Positions 41,823 through 51,289 are shown, counted from the stretch's first letter. The stretch is 64,000 nt of DNA from Evansella cellulosilytica DSM 2522 (GCF_000177235.2 NC_014829.1:1426001-1490000), one strand, 5' to 3'. Notes: generated from the sequence alone by a model not told the origin. A program made the numbers and translations.

Positions 41823-43553
41823 ATGTTGAGAATGATGGGTTATTTAAAAGAGTATAAGTGGTTTGTTGTGCTTATTATTTTGCTTACTTTAATGAGTACG
41901 TTATTGGAGTTATTGTTGCCGACGCTCATGGCAAATGTGGTGGATATCGGTATTGTAAATGGAGATATTTCTTACATATTAAGTACTGGTGGAGTGATGA
42001 TAGGTATTTCCATCCTTGCCATTCTTATAACGATTACTGTGATTTTTTTAGCTGCGAAGGTTGGACAAGGCTTTGGAAAAATGGTAAGACGCGATTTATT
42101 TGTTCATGTGCAAAATTTTTCTCTAGAAAGCTTCAATAAAATAGGAACAGCCTCATTGATTACGAGAACGACAAACGATATTAAACAAATACAAGATGTC
42201 TTAAATATGATGCTTCAAATGATGACGAGGGCGCCTCTTATGCTTATTGGTGGGATTATTCTTGCTGTCACAAGAGAAGCAACACTTTCTCTCATCTTTT
42301 TAGTGGCGTTACCTGTTCTCGTGTTATCTATATTTCTTATTGCTAGAAAAGCAATTCCTCTTTTCACAACGCTGCAAAAGCGGACAGACAGATTGAATTT
42401 AGTTATTCGAGAAAGTCTTACGGGTGTGCGAGTCATTCGTGCGTTTAACCGTGTAGAGGATGAGAAGGAACGCTTTAGTGAAGCGAATGAGGCATATCGA
42501 GACACAGGGATTAAAGTAAATAGAATTTTGGCTGCACTTTTTCCAGTGCTTATGATCATCATGAATTTTACGAACATTGCGATCGTTTGGTTTGGTGCGA
42601 TACGAATCGATCAAGGAGCCATGCAGGTTGGTAATATGATGGCATTTTTACAGTATGCGATGATGATTCTCATGTCCTTAGTCATGTTGTCCATCACGTT
42701 TATTATGATTCCTCGTGCACAAGCCTCAGCAAAACGTGTAAACGAAGTGCTTCAGCTGAAAGGAACGATTGCTGATCCTGAAGGGGAAGAAGTCGATACG
42801 GGGCAACGGGGGCATGTGCAATTTAACGATGTTACGTATCGTCATGCAGGAGCTGAAAAGCCAGCTATCCAAAACATTTCGTTTCAGGCTAAGCCTGGGG
42901 AGACAACAGCAATTATTGGGAGTACAGGTGCAGGGAAGTCGACGTTAATTCAACTGATTCTTCGATTTTACGATCCAGAATCAGGAACGATTCTAGTAGA
43001 CGGTGTGAATACGAAGGAAATGACACAAAAGTTACTAAGGCAAAAAATTGGCTATGTCCCTCAGAAGGCGGCGTTGTTTAATGGAACGATCGCTGAAAAT
43101 ATTCGTTATGGGAAGGCAGATGCGAAAGATGAGGAAGTGCTTGAAGCACTAGAAATAGCCCAAGCAACCGATTTTGTAAATGAAAAAAAAGACGGCATTC
43201 ATTCGATACTACAGCAATCGGGGGGGAATTTGTCAGGTGGTCAAAAGCAACGACTATCTATTGCACGAGCACTCATTCGTAAGCCTGAAATCTATATTTT
43301 TGACGATAGTTTCTCCGCCCTTGATTACAAAACAGATGCAAAGCTAAGAAAGGCACTAAAGGAAAAAATTAACGATGCGACGATGATTTATGTGGGTCAA
43401 AGAATCACGACGGTAAAAGATGCCGACCAAATTCTAGTGTTAGATCACGGGGATCTAGTAGGCATTGGTACACATGAACAGCTACTTACGGATAATAGAG
43501 TTTACCAAGAAATTGTGGAATCGCAGCAGACGGAGGAGGGTCATCATGGCTAA
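41823..43553 (+). CDS. Heterodimeric ABC exporter, subunit with degenerate catalytic site
   Basis: 576 residues: six-helix exporter domain (residues 1-320) fused to an ATPase domain. Walker A GSTGAGKST and signature NLSGGQKQRLS are intact. After Walker B the usual catalytic Glu is Asp (YIFDDSFSALD), the mark of the degenerate half of heterodimeric exporters such as BmrC/BmrD and YfiB/YfiC. ATG 41823 has only a weak ribosome binding site because two REP arms end just upstream. It overlaps the partner gene by 8 bases. Probable multidrug or lipid export. Confidence 0.9.
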   Translation: MLRMMGYLKEYKWFVVLIILLTLMSTLLELLLPTLMANVVDIGIVNGDISYILSTGGVMIGISILAILITITVIFLAAKVGQGFGKMVRRDLFVHVQNFSLESFNKIGTASLITRTTNDIKQIQDVLNMMLQMMTRAPLMLIGGIILAVTREATLSLIFLVALPVLVLSIFLIARKAIPLFTTLQKRTDRLNLVIRESLTGVRVIRAFNRVEDEKERFSEANEAYRDTGIKVNRILAALFPVLMIIMNFTNIAIVWFGAIRIDQGAMQVGNMMAFLQYAMMILMSLVMLSITFIMIPRAQASAKRVNEVLQLKGTIADPEGEEVDTGQRGHVQFNDVTYRHAGAEKPAIQNISFQAKPGETTAIIGSTGAGKSTLIQLILRFYDPESGTILVDGVNTKEMTQKLLRQKIGYVPQKAALFNGTIAENIRYGKADAKDEEVLEALEIAQATDFVNEKKDGIHSILQQSGGNLSGGQKQRLSIARALIRKPEIYIFDDSFSALDYKTDAKLRKALKEKINDATMIYVGQRITTVKDADQILVLDHGDLVGIGTHEQLLTDNRVYQEIVESQQTEEGHHG

Positions 43554-45354
43554 GGATCAGAAACAAGCACCTAAAGAGATGAAGCCACCAATGGTAGAAA
43601 AGCCATTGGAGTTCAAAAAAACATTGAAGCGATTAGCTAGCTACTTAAAGCCTGAACGTAAAAAGCTCATTGCAGTGGCGATCTTTGCTGTGTTGTCTAC
43701 GATATTTAACGTCCTTAGTCCAATCATATTAGGGACAGCAACAACCTCCATTTTTGACAGTGTAACGACAGGAACTGCTGTTGACTTTGGGTTTATAGGC
43801 CAGGTAGTGATGACTTTAGTTTTGCTTTATTTATTAGCATCTTCCTTTGCTTTTTTACAGCAATCATTAATGGCTGGTGTTTCGCAACGGACGATTGCAA
43901 CTTTAAGGAAGCAAGTAACGGATAAGTTAACGCGAGTTCCGTTAAAGTATTACGATCAGAATTCCCACGGTGATTTGTTAAGTCGTGCAGTAAACGATAT
44001 TGATAATATAAACAACTCCTTACAGCAAGGGTTATCACAGATCATTACATCCGTTTTTACGGTGCTTGGTATTATTGTGATGATGCTATTCATTAGTCCA
44101 TTATTAACACTCGTTATTTGTATTACGATTCCGTTAAGTTTGATTTCTGTAAGAACTATTGCGTCTTATTCACAAAACTATTTTAGGAACCAGCAAAACG
44201 AGGTTGGTCAAATTAACGGTCATGTCGAGGAAATGTACGGTGGACATCATGTCGTAAAAGCGTTCGGATACGAGAAAACGTCGATTGAGCGATTTGATGA
44301 AGTGAATGAGCGTCTTTATAAAGCGGGATCTCGTGCACAGTTTATTTCTGGAATTATGATGCCTGTGATGATGTTTATCGGAAACTTAGGATTCGTTTTC
44401 GTTAGTATTGTTGGTGGTGTGCTTGTTATCAATGGAAGCATCGTGATCGGGAATGTGCAAGCCTTTATTCAATACACGCAACAAATTTCTCAACCCATGA
44501 ATCAAATTGCAAGCATTGCGAATATGATTCAAAACGCCTTAGCATCAGCAGAGCGAGTTTTTATATTGTTGGATGAGGCTGAAGAGAAAAGAGAAGAAAG
44601 GTTACCGGTCAATCTAGATGAGGTGAAAGGGAATGTCTCCTTTGAACATGTCGGCTTTGGATATGAGGAAAATGAGGACATCATAAATGATTTAAATATT
44701 GAAGTAAATCAAGGGCAGATGGTTGCGATCGTTGGTCCAACTGGTGCCGGAAAAACAACACTCATCAATTTACTCATGCGCTTCTATGAAATAAACCGTG
44801 GGAAACTTCGAATTGGCGAGGTCAACTCGATCGACTTATCTCGGGAACAGGTTCGTAGTATTTTTGCGATGGTTTTACAAGATACGTGGCTGTTTAGTGG
44901 GACGATCAGAGAAAATATCGCATACGGGAAAAAGAATGCGACGGAAGAGGAAGTGATCGCAGCAGCACGAGCAGCTTATGCTGACGATTTTATTCGTACT
45001 TTGCCAAATGGGTACGATACGGTATTGGAAAACGATGCTTCGAACATTTCACAAGGGCAAAGACAGCTATTAACAATTGCCCGGGCAATCATTTCTGATC
45101 CAAAAATTTTAATTCTTGATGAAGCAACAAGCAGTGTCGATACACGAACAGAGCTTCAAATACAAAAAGCAATGAAGCAAATGATGAAAAATCGCACGAG
45201 CTTCGTGATCGCTCATCGACTATCTACAATTAAGGATTCAGATGTAATCTTAGTCATGAACAAAGGGGACATCATCGAAAAAGGAAACCACAGAGAGCTA
45301 TTGGAGCAAAAAGGATTTTATGCAGACCTCTACGAAAGCCAGTTTGCACAATAG
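43546..45354 (+). CDS. Heterodimeric ABC exporter, catalytic subunit
   Basis: 602 residues from ATG 43546 (GGAGGAGGG upstream); the longer in-frame start at 43465 is inside the first subunit gene. Six-helix exporter domain followed by an ATPase with Walker A GPTGAGKTT, Walker B/Glu ILDEATSSVD and H-loop IAHRLS. The signature is altered to NISQGQRQLL (SQGQ), complementing the partner's LSGGQ. This is the usual pairing in which one site hydrolyses ATP. The YfiC-like N-terminal KPPMVEKPLEFKKTLKRLASYLKPE also fits. Confidence 0.9.
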   Translation: MAKDQKQAPKEMKPPMVEKPLEFKKTLKRLASYLKPERKKLIAVAIFAVLSTIFNVLSPIILGTATTSIFDSVTTGTAVDFGFIGQVVMTLVLLYLLASSFAFLQQSLMAGVSQRTIATLRKQVTDKLTRVPLKYYDQNSHGDLLSRAVNDIDNINNSLQQGLSQIITSVFTVLGIIVMMLFISPLLTLVICITIPLSLISVRTIASYSQNYFRNQQNEVGQINGHVEEMYGGHHVVKAFGYEKTSIERFDEVNERLYKAGSRAQFISGIMMPVMMFIGNLGFVFVSIVGGVLVINGSIVIGNVQAFIQYTQQISQPMNQIASIANMIQNALASAERVFILLDEAEEKREERLPVNLDEVKGNVSFEHVGFGYEENEDIINDLNIEVNQGQMVAIVGPTGAGKTTLINLLMRFYEINRGKLRIGEVNSIDLSREQVRSIFAMVLQDTWLFSGTIRENIAYGKKNATEEEVIAAARAAYADDFIRTLPNGYDTVLENDASNISQGQRQLLTIARAIISDPKILILDEATSSVDTRTELQIQKAMKQMMKNRTSFVIAHRLSTIKDSDVILVMNKGDIIEKGNHRELLEQKGFYADLYESQFAQ

Positions 45355-45361
45355 ACTAAAA

Positions 45362-45459
45362 GGCTAATGGGGACGGACCTAGTTTGCCAAAAACAGTACA
45401 AATAAGGAGGCAATTGCTAAGAGGGACGGATCTAGTTTGCCGAAAACATTGCAAATAAG
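45362..45459 (+). repeat. Two REP left arms, each with an identical tail, in tandem
   Basis: GGCTAATGGGGACGG then ACCTAGTTTGCC with tail AAAAACAGTACAAATAAGGAGG (given here in parts) is followed at 45416 by a variant arm with a similar tail ending GCAAATAAGG. The unit of about 54 bases is duplicated, and element C is inserted at the end of the second tail. Confidence 0.7.
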
Positions 45460-45629
45460 GAGGGCGCTGAAAAAAATGGTTCTTTCACTTTTTCAGTGTC
45501 CCTAAGTAATGTGTGTAGCCGTCGCAATCGTTAAAAGCCTGATAGGAGTGGGTTTTTCCTATCAGGCGAGCGACTGCAATACAAGTAAAAGGCACTGAAA
45601 AAGTTTCTCTGTACTTTTTCAGTGGCCTC
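45460..45629 (+). mobile_element. MITE-like element C (170 bp)
   Basis: Perfect 9-bp flanking duplication GCAAATAAG (45451-45459 and 45630-45638). Each end is itself a hairpin: left CGCTGAAAAAAATGG with TTTCACTTTTTCAGTG, right GGCACTGAAAAAGT with ACTTTTTCAGTGGCC. The centre holds CCTGATAGGA/TCCTATCAGG. The left hairpin matches the mini-element in the acetyltransferase gene at 3946-3988 in reverse. No coding capacity. Confidence 0.8.
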
Positions 45630-45655
45630 GCAAATAAGAAGCCTCTTGTTTACCT

Positions 45656-45686
45656 GAGCTAAGGATATGTAGCATTTCCTTAGCTC
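45656..45686. terminator. Perfect hairpin between convergent genes
   Basis: GAGCTAAGGA pairs with TCCTTAGCTC. It lies between the ABC exporter operon and the convergent EamA gene. No long T run on either strand. Confidence 0.5.
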
Positions 45687-45690
45687 GTTT

Positions 45691-45717
45691 GGCAAAAAAG
45701 AACCGTCCCCATTAGCC
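45691..45717 (+). repeat. REP-like repeat, right arm
   Basis: GGCAAAAAAGAACCGTCCCC then ATTAGCC, ending 5 bases before the stop codon of the EamA gene on the minus strand. Confidence 0.7.
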
Positions 45718-45721
45718 CACA

Positions 45722-46597
45722 TTAGCCTGTTAGAGATATGATTACTGCTCCGAGGAATACGATGGTGGCTACGAAAACAACCAATTTCGAAACAGATTCT
45801 TCTTTTTTCATGAAAAAAGAGACGAGGATTACGGTTAGTACTGGGTCTACTGCAAGGATGGCAACGGCATAGCTTACTGGTATATAGGACACAGAAAGGT
45901 AGAAGAAAAGTAGCGCTAAACTCGTTGTAACTCCTGCCCAAATATAATAAGGGTTCTCCCTAGCTGAATGAAGGTGTTTACGAATTTTGCCTCTGGAAGC
46001 TTCGATAATCGTCAATACTACAAAGGCCGCGAGAATTCCTACGAATACTCCTAGGAAGGGGTTCGGCACATATTCCATTGCTTGTTTAGACATCCCTTGG
46101 CCTATTCCATATCCAAATGCTGATAAAAGTGAAATCACATACCCAAGTTTGTATATTTGTTGAGAGGATTGGTGGAAGAATTGAATACCTAACAATATTA
46201 ATCCAGTAAATATAAGTACAATTCCTATGAAAGGAAACATTGTTATTTGTTCGTTAATCACAACGATTGCAAATATAAAAGTAATGATTGGGGCAGAGTT
46301 TTTTATAGCAACTGCCTTTGAAGAACCAATATGTCTAATCCCCATATATAAAAGACCTCGGCCAAAAACGTTAATAAAAATACCTGATAGTATAAAAATA
46401 GTGAGACCAAGAGGATGAAGAGAGATGGGAACATCTAGTAAATATATTGAAACCAATAATATAATGCCTAAAATCAACATGTTAATGAATGTAATGATCC
46501 ACACGCCGTTGTGTTCTGAATGATGCATACCCTTTTTCAAAATGATGTTCGTAATGGAAAAACATAGGGCTGATAAAAAAGCCAAAACAAATCCCAT
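45722..46597 (-). CDS. EamA/DMT family permease
   Basis: 291 residues, ten membrane segments in two EamA repeats: first SALCFSITNIILKKGM ... VINEQITMFPFIGIVLIFTGLILLG, second LLSAFGYGIGQGMSKQAM ... PVSYAVAILAVDPVLTVILVSFFMKKEESVSKLVVFVATIVFLGAVIIS. DMT permeases export or exchange amino acids, nucleotides or other metabolites; the substrate is unknown. The ATG on the minus strand follows GGGGGA. The ends touch REP arms on both sides. Confidence 0.85.
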   Translation of the reverse strand: MGFVLAFLSALCFSITNIILKKGMHHSEHNGVWIITFINMLILGIILLVSIYLLDVPISLHPLGLTIFILSGIFINVFGRGLLYMGIRHIGSSKAVAIKNSAPIITFIFAIVVINEQITMFPFIGIVLIFTGLILLGIQFFHQSSQQIYKLGYVISLLSAFGYGIGQGMSKQAMEYVPNPFLGVFVGILAAFVVLTIIEASRGKIRKHLHSARENPYYIWAGVTTSLALLFFYLSVSYIPVSYAVAILAVDPVLTVILVSFFMKKEESVSKLVVFVATIVFLGAVIISLTG

Positions 46598-46670
46598 AAC
46601 TAGTCCCCCGTTTATTTCGTGAAGTATAATAGCCTATGTCATAACAGGGATTTGTTGCACGTACGAAAAT

Positions 46671-46762
46671 ACTAATAGGGACGGTTCTCGTTTGCATAAA
46701 CTGGTAAGTGAGGATGTTTCACATTCCGACTCGTTTCGCAAAGGAGAACCGTCCCCGTTAGC
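46671..46762 (+). repeat. REP-like inverted pair, 92 bp
   Basis: Left arm CTAATAGGGACGG then TTCTCGTTTGC, right arm GCAAAGGAGAACCGTCCCC then GTTAGCC. The right arm ends at the base next to the stop codon of the lipoprotein gene. Confidence 0.75.
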
Positions 46763-47290
46763 CTATTCTACTTCAATGGATCCGGTTACGTCGCCATCAA
46801 CTGTTGCAGATGCTTCAAAATCAGCATTAGCAAAGATGAGATTGCCATCAATAGTAGCTGTCTCATGCAGTGTAAAACCGTTTTCTTCTACAAGAACGTC
46901 ACCATCAATTGTTCCACCTTGGACAAGTAGATTTTCACTTTGTACCGTTAGTGTTGAAACAGATAATGTATGTGTCTCAGTAATATTTCTATCTTCATCT
47001 TGCTCATAAAGGGCAAGCTTACGATAAATATCATCTGCTTGGTCACCTCTTTGGTGGAACTGACCTGCAATAATGACATCATCTTCAATTGAAATGTCAT
47101 CTAAGGTTGCAATAATCCACTCTCCATCTTCACTGACAGCATTCAAAAATGCATCAGAATCATTTACAATAGATGCTGTTGTCACTACGTCTGGCTCATT
47201 ATTATTTGATGCTTCATCTTCCGTACTACATGCGATTAATACTGTTGCAGAAATTCCAATTACTACAATCCCTTTTAATAAACTTTTCAT
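46763..47290 (-). CDS. Lipoprotein with bactofilin-like beta repeats
   Basis: 175 residues. Signal peptide with lipobox VLIAC (Cys21), an acidic linker, then short repeated strands in the second half: LVQGGTIDGDVLVEENGFTLHETATIDGNLIFANADFEASATVDGDVTGSI. This right-handed beta-helix-like pattern (xxDGDVxx) is similar to polymer-forming bactofilins. It is exposed outside the membrane. No known partner. IS copy 2 is inserted 112 bases upstream of its start and may have separated it from its original promoter. Confidence 0.7.
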   Translation of the reverse strand: MKSLLKGIVVIGISATVLIACSTEDEASNNNEPDVVTTASIVNDSDAFLNAVSEDGEWIIATLDDISIEDDVIIAGQFHQRGDQADDIYRKLALYEQDEDRNITETHTLSVSTLTVQSENLLVQGGTIDGDVLVEENGFTLHETATIDGNLIFANADFEASATVDGDVTGSIEVE

Positions 47291-47475
47291 TTTTAAACAT
47301 TCCCCCTAATAAAGTTTGTTAATATTTTCACTAATTGATTTTATCACTAATATTAGGGGCATGTTCATGAAGATTTTGACCTTTTCATGAACCTTTTATA
47401 TATGAATCAATTTCATAATTATTGGCCCTTATGGGCCAAGGGTTTCAGAACATGAAAAAAGGAGTACCTCCCCAA

Positions 47476-48894
47476 ATGTCGAATTTAGTAAGTGACGAAC
47501 AAACCAATTCGAATGGGAGGAAGCCCCTTATGTCTATTGTACGACAAGAGAGCCTTTTTAGCATGCAAATTTTATTTGACTTAGAACCTACCCAACGTTA
47601 TGATGAGATTTTTTCAGCGATTGATATTCATCCCATCCTCACTATCGTAGTGAAAAGATCTAATTTAGGTAGACCTGTAGAATTAAACTATCCTGCAATG
47701 ATTCAAGCACTCGTGGTGAGGCTTGTTGAGAGAATTCCCGAGATGCAACTCCTAGTTGAACGTTTAAACACCGACCTTAAGTTTAAGTTGGACTGTGGCT
47801 TTTTGATATCTGATCCAGTCCCTTCTGAAGCTTCATTTTCAAGGATGATTACAAAAATTAAAGATACAGACATTCTTGAAGAGGTAAACTCTCAAATAAT
47901 AACTGATGCAATCAACGAAGAATATATTACAGATCCTAATATTGCGATTGACTCTGGTCACTTCGAGGCGAGAGATCAGGCTCCTTCAAAAAAAGAAGAG
48001 AAACCAAAGTCTGAGCCAAAGAAACGTGGGCGTAAATCAAAGGCCGAACATGAACAATGGTTAAAAGAGAAAGAAGCTAAGGAAGCATCCTTGTCTATTT
48101 TTGAAAAGAAAATTGAAGATCAACTAGACGTTTCTTACGATGAACTTCATGATCAAATGCCACTTCATCCTACATGGGGCGTGAAGAAAAATAGTGAAGG
48201 GAAAAATGTGTTTTGGTTTGGTTATAAAGGTCATTTAGCTGTTGATACCAAAACTCAGTTTATTCTTCATTCAATGATTTCCTCAGGTAGGCTAAACGAT
48301 GGTAAAGCTGCTATACCTTTATTAAAAGGAATAGAGAGAAACTTTTCGGAACTTAGGATGATCTATGCACTAATGGATGCAGGATATGATTACGATGCAA
48401 TCTATGAACAAGTCCATCGAATGAAAGGATATTCCATCATTGCTTATAACAAAAAAAATGAATCAGAGCCAATTGGGTTTGATGAAAATTTCGCTCCAAC
48501 GTGTGTAAGGGAACATTCCTATCGATACGATAGCTTTGATAAAAAATACCAAACCTTAAAATACACACGTCCAAAAGAGTGTAGGGATTGTCCTCTAGCT
48601 GAAGATACATTATGCCAAAAGGTCTACAAGATAAAAATAGAGTCGGATTTACGCCGGTACAGTGCACCCGCACGCGGTTCAGTTGCCTGGAAAGATAGAT
48701 TTAAGGAACGGAGTTCCGTTGAAAGGGTCATTGGATACCTAAAAGAATTCTTTCAGTTGAACAATGTAAGATATCGAACAGGAAAACGAGCTAAAGTCCA
48801 TTTTGATTTGGTTACCATGGTGTACAATGGAATGAAATTAGCTAGCATGAGACTTGCTCAAAAACAATATTCAATGAATTCAGTAGCAGCTTAA
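47476..48894 (+). CDS. DDE transposase of the IS, copy 2
   Basis: The protein sequence is identical to the transposase at 32989-34407. One silent C-to-T change was seen (Leu codon CTG versus TTG). Start chosen in the same way, at the ATG after AAAAAAGGAG. It is intact, with all catalytic blocks present. Because both copies face the same way, recombination between them would delete everything from tRNA-Asn to the beta-helix lipoprotein gene. Confidence 0.88.
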   Translation: MSNLVSDEQTNSNGRKPLMSIVRQESLFSMQILFDLEPTQRYDEIFSAIDIHPILTIVVKRSNLGRPVELNYPAMIQALVVRLVERIPEMQLLVERLNTDLKFKLDCGFLISDPVPSEASFSRMITKIKDTDILEEVNSQIITDAINEEYITDPNIAIDSGHFEARDQAPSKKEEKPKSEPKKRGRKSKAEHEQWLKEKEAKEASLSIFEKKIEDQLDVSYDELHDQMPLHPTWGVKKNSEGKNVFWFGYKGHLAVDTKTQFILHSMISSGRLNDGKAAIPLLKGIERNFSELRMIYALMDAGYDYDAIYEQVHRMKGYSIIAYNKKNESEPIGFDENFAPTCVREHSYRYDSFDKKYQTLKYTRPKECRDCPLAEDTLCQKVYKIKIESDLRRYSAPARGSVAWKDRFKERSSVERVIGYLKEFFQLNNVRYRTGKRAKVHFDLVTMVYNGMKLASMRLAQKQYSMNSVAA

Positions 48895-48926
48895 TTCTTT
48901 TGTAAAAGGACCAATGTTATTTTAAA

Positions 48927-49062
48927 ACAGCGTTGATTGGAGCTGAAGGTACGAGACGCCTGCGGGAAAAGCAACAGCTGAAGATCCCGCAGGGTGGGTT
49001 TCCCGAGGAAGCTGAAGCGTTGCCCGCGGCAAGCGAGTATCCTTAAGAGGAAATCAACACAA
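48927..49062 (+). repeat. GC-rich structured tail of the IS, copy 2
   Basis: Same sequence as 34440-34575 in copy 1, with the CCTGCGGG and GCCCGCGG modules. Confidence 0.65.
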
Positions 49063-49200
49063 ATTTAAAGTAACTGATTTAAAAAACGATATAACTATTA
49101 ATTCTGAAAGTGTTGGCTTTTTTATAAAAGTGAATTATGAAATTGATTCATATAATAAATTTAATTAAATAAAATATAAACAAAACAAAGGGATTAATTT

Positions 49201-49280
49201 GGCAAACGAGAACCGTCCCCGTTAGCCCCGTTAGCCAACAAAAATAGGGACAGTTCGCGAATAAGAACCGTCCCCATTAG
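49201..49280 (+). repeat. REP-like right arms, two
   Basis: GGCAAACGAGAACCGTCCCC then a duplicated GTTAGCCCC, followed by TAGGGACAGTTCGCGAATAAG and AACCGTCCCC. They end just before the stop codon of the S9 peptidase on the minus strand. Confidence 0.75.
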
Positions 49281-49288
49281 TATTTCTA

Positions 49289-51289
49289 TTAGTTTTTGCG
49301 GTCTTCGAACCACCCGATTAAATGCGCTAATCTTTCTAGGCGATGCTTCGGTTTTCCAGAGCGTGAGAGGTCGTGATTTTCATCTGGGAAGCGTACCAAT
49401 TTTGTTTCGACACCTAGACGTTTAAGGGCAATGTACCATTGCTCTGCTTGCTCCATTGGGCAACGTAGATCCTGTTCACTGTGTAGGATGAGCGTCGGTG
49501 TTTTGACATTACGAGCATGCGTAAGTGGAGAGAGTTCCAATAGCTTTCCTACATCATCCCATAAGTCGGCATGCCCGTGCTGCCACTCTGTGAAGAGGAA
49601 ACCGATATCACTCGTTCCATAGAAGCTATGCCAGTTACTGATACAGCGTTGCGTTACCGCTGCTTTGAATCGATCTGTACGTGTGACGATGACGTTCGTC
49701 ATGTATCCACCGTAGCTTCCGCCAGTGACAAAAAGCTGATCGTTATCGATGTAGCTGAAGTTATCCAGTGCATAATCGACACCAGCCATAATATCCTCAT
49801 AATCCATTCCGCCGTAATCACCGATAACTGCATTTACGAAGTCATGTCCATAGCCGTGACTCCCGCGAGGATTCGTGTAAAGTACCACATAGCCTTTGGC
49901 AGCCATTAACTGCATTTCGTGGTGGAGTCCGTTACCGTATGCTGTAGCTGGACCGCCATGGATTTGAAGAATCATAGGATACTTTTTGCCTTCTTCATAT
50001 CCAAAAGGCTTCATCACCCAACCTTCAATATCCCAACCATCCGTACTTTTATAATGGAAATTTTCAGGCGTACTTAAATGCACCTCGTCATAGAGAGCTT
50101 CGTTCCAGTTCGTAAGCTTCACTACGCTTTTTACATCTGTTAAATCTTGAGTAACGACATCGCCTGTAGAATGAGGAGTAGCAAGCACTAGAACTGCTTT
50201 ATCGTCATTTACGATATCGTAAGAAGTTACTGACGCTACGGATGGAGATAAGGAATCCGAAACTTCACCTTTCAGATTTACTCTGAATAATTGGCAATCT
50301 CCACCAACTGTCGCGATGAAGTAAATGTGCGAGCTTGTAGCATCCCAAGTTAAGTTTCCTCCGCCTGTGTCGTACTTCGCATCTACACCTACAAGATTCC
50401 CAACCGTGTAATCAAAGTTTTCCGTTAAATTCTTTAACTCTCCTGTTTCATAGGATAATAGCAGTACATTCGCATTACCTTGGCTTCTTTCACCACGATT
50501 ATGACCAGCAAAGGCCAACCACTTTCCGTCAGGTGAAAAAGAAGGTGCGTAAATATAACCATTTCCTTGGTAAAAAAGCGCTTCTTCTTTTTTCTCAATG
50601 TCATATTTCCATATTGCAGGAAGGTAGCCCCATTCTTTATCTTCTGCCTTTGTACCGATGTAAATTAAAGAAGCCCCATCTGGAGAAAAACGTGGTTGAC
50701 CAAAGTCATGATCGCCTTCTGTCACCTTCGTATATTCCTTCGTATTGACGTCAAAAAGATAGACGTGTGTACGATCATCGTTATATATCCCAGCACCGTC
50801 TCCTTTATAACGTAGTCTCGTAATGACCTTCACATCACTTTTTTCTTCCTTCTTTTCTTCGTCCTTATCGGTTGAAAGCTTAAACTCTCCACGAATCGTT
50901 AAAACAAGCTTGCTTCCATCTGGTGACCAATCGTAGTCACCGACACCTTGCTTCACATCAGTTAACTGAATTGCTTCCCCACCATCTGTATGTAATAGAT
51001 ACACTTGATTTTTCCCAGTGCGGTTAGAACGAAATGCGAGCGAGCTTCCATCTGGAGACCACTTCGGCGCAGCATCAACAACTAATTTATCCTCTTTTGC
51101 GTAGTGAGAGGTGAATTGTCTTCCAGGTCCTTTAAGGTCAGTAACGTAAATATTTGAGTAGTAGCCATCCTTTTCCTTATCCACATGTGTTAACACGTAG
51201 GCCGCTTTGTCTTTGTTAGGAGACACTTGAGGGTCGCCAACAAACTTAAACTTCACTAAATCTTCAGCAGTAATCGAACGTTTCGTCAT
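49289..51289 (-). CDS. S9 family serine peptidase (acylaminoacyl-peptidase/YuxL-like)
   Basis: 666 residues. The N-terminal beta-propeller has repeated WSPDGSxLAF blades (residues 20-390). The C-terminal alpha/beta hydrolase contains HGGPATAYG, the nucleophile elbow GGSYGGY, Asp in LILHSEQDLRCPMEQAEQ and His in PDENHDLSRSG. It resembles Bacillus YuxL closely in order and length. It cleaves short peptides in the cytoplasm (no signal peptide). The start is ATG 51289, with GGAGG 7 bases upstream; a frame start at 51304 is that same purine-rich region. Single gene. Confidence 0.92.
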   Translation of the reverse strand: MTKRSITAEDLVKFKFVGDPQVSPNKDKAAYVLTHVDKEKDGYYSNIYVTDLKGPGRQFTSHYAKEDKLVVDAAPKWSPDGSSLAFRSNRTGKNQVYLLHTDGGEAIQLTDVKQGVGDYDWSPDGSKLVLTIRGEFKLSTDKDEEKKEEKSDVKVITRLRYKGDGAGIYNDDRTHVYLFDVNTKEYTKVTEGDHDFGQPRFSPDGASLIYIGTKAEDKEWGYLPAIWKYDIEKKEEALFYQGNGYIYAPSFSPDGKWLAFAGHNRGERSQGNANVLLLSYETGELKNLTENFDYTVGNLVGVDAKYDTGGGNLTWDATSSHIYFIATVGGDCQLFRVNLKGEVSDSLSPSVASVTSYDIVNDDKAVLVLATPHSTGDVVTQDLTDVKSVVKLTNWNEALYDEVHLSTPENFHYKSTDGWDIEGWVMKPFGYEEGKKYPMILQIHGGPATAYGNGLHHEMQLMAAKGYVVLYTNPRGSHGYGHDFVNAVIGDYGGMDYEDIMAGVDYALDNFSYIDNDQLFVTGGSYGGYMTNVIVTRTDRFKAAVTQRCISNWHSFYGTSDIGFLFTEWQHGHADLWDDVGKLLELSPLTHARNVKTPTLILHSEQDLRCPMEQAEQWYIALKRLGVETKLVRFPDENHDLSRSGKPKHRLERLAHLIGWFEDRKN

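Larger units (their letters stand above)
47403..49150 (+). mobile_element. Insertion sequence, copy 2 (1748 bp)
   Basis: Same 18-bp terminal inverted repeats, same length and same orientation as copy 1 at 32916-34663. The flanks TATA on the left and TATA on the right may be a 4-bp target duplication. It includes the same GC-rich structured tail (48927-49062). Confidence 0.92.

Noticed and set aside
43465-43545. 27-residue extension of the second ABC exporter subunit
   Set aside because: It lies within the first subunit gene, and GGAGGAGGG points to ATG 43546.
46692-47309. Serine-rich plus-strand frames opposite the lipoprotein gene
   Set aside because: The minus-strand frame has a lipobox signal peptide and a beta-repeat pattern. 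The plus frames are its complement.
49431-49909. Plus-strand frames inside the S9 peptidase gene
   Set aside because: They are antisense shadows of a well-conserved minus-strand gene and have no ribosome binding sites.
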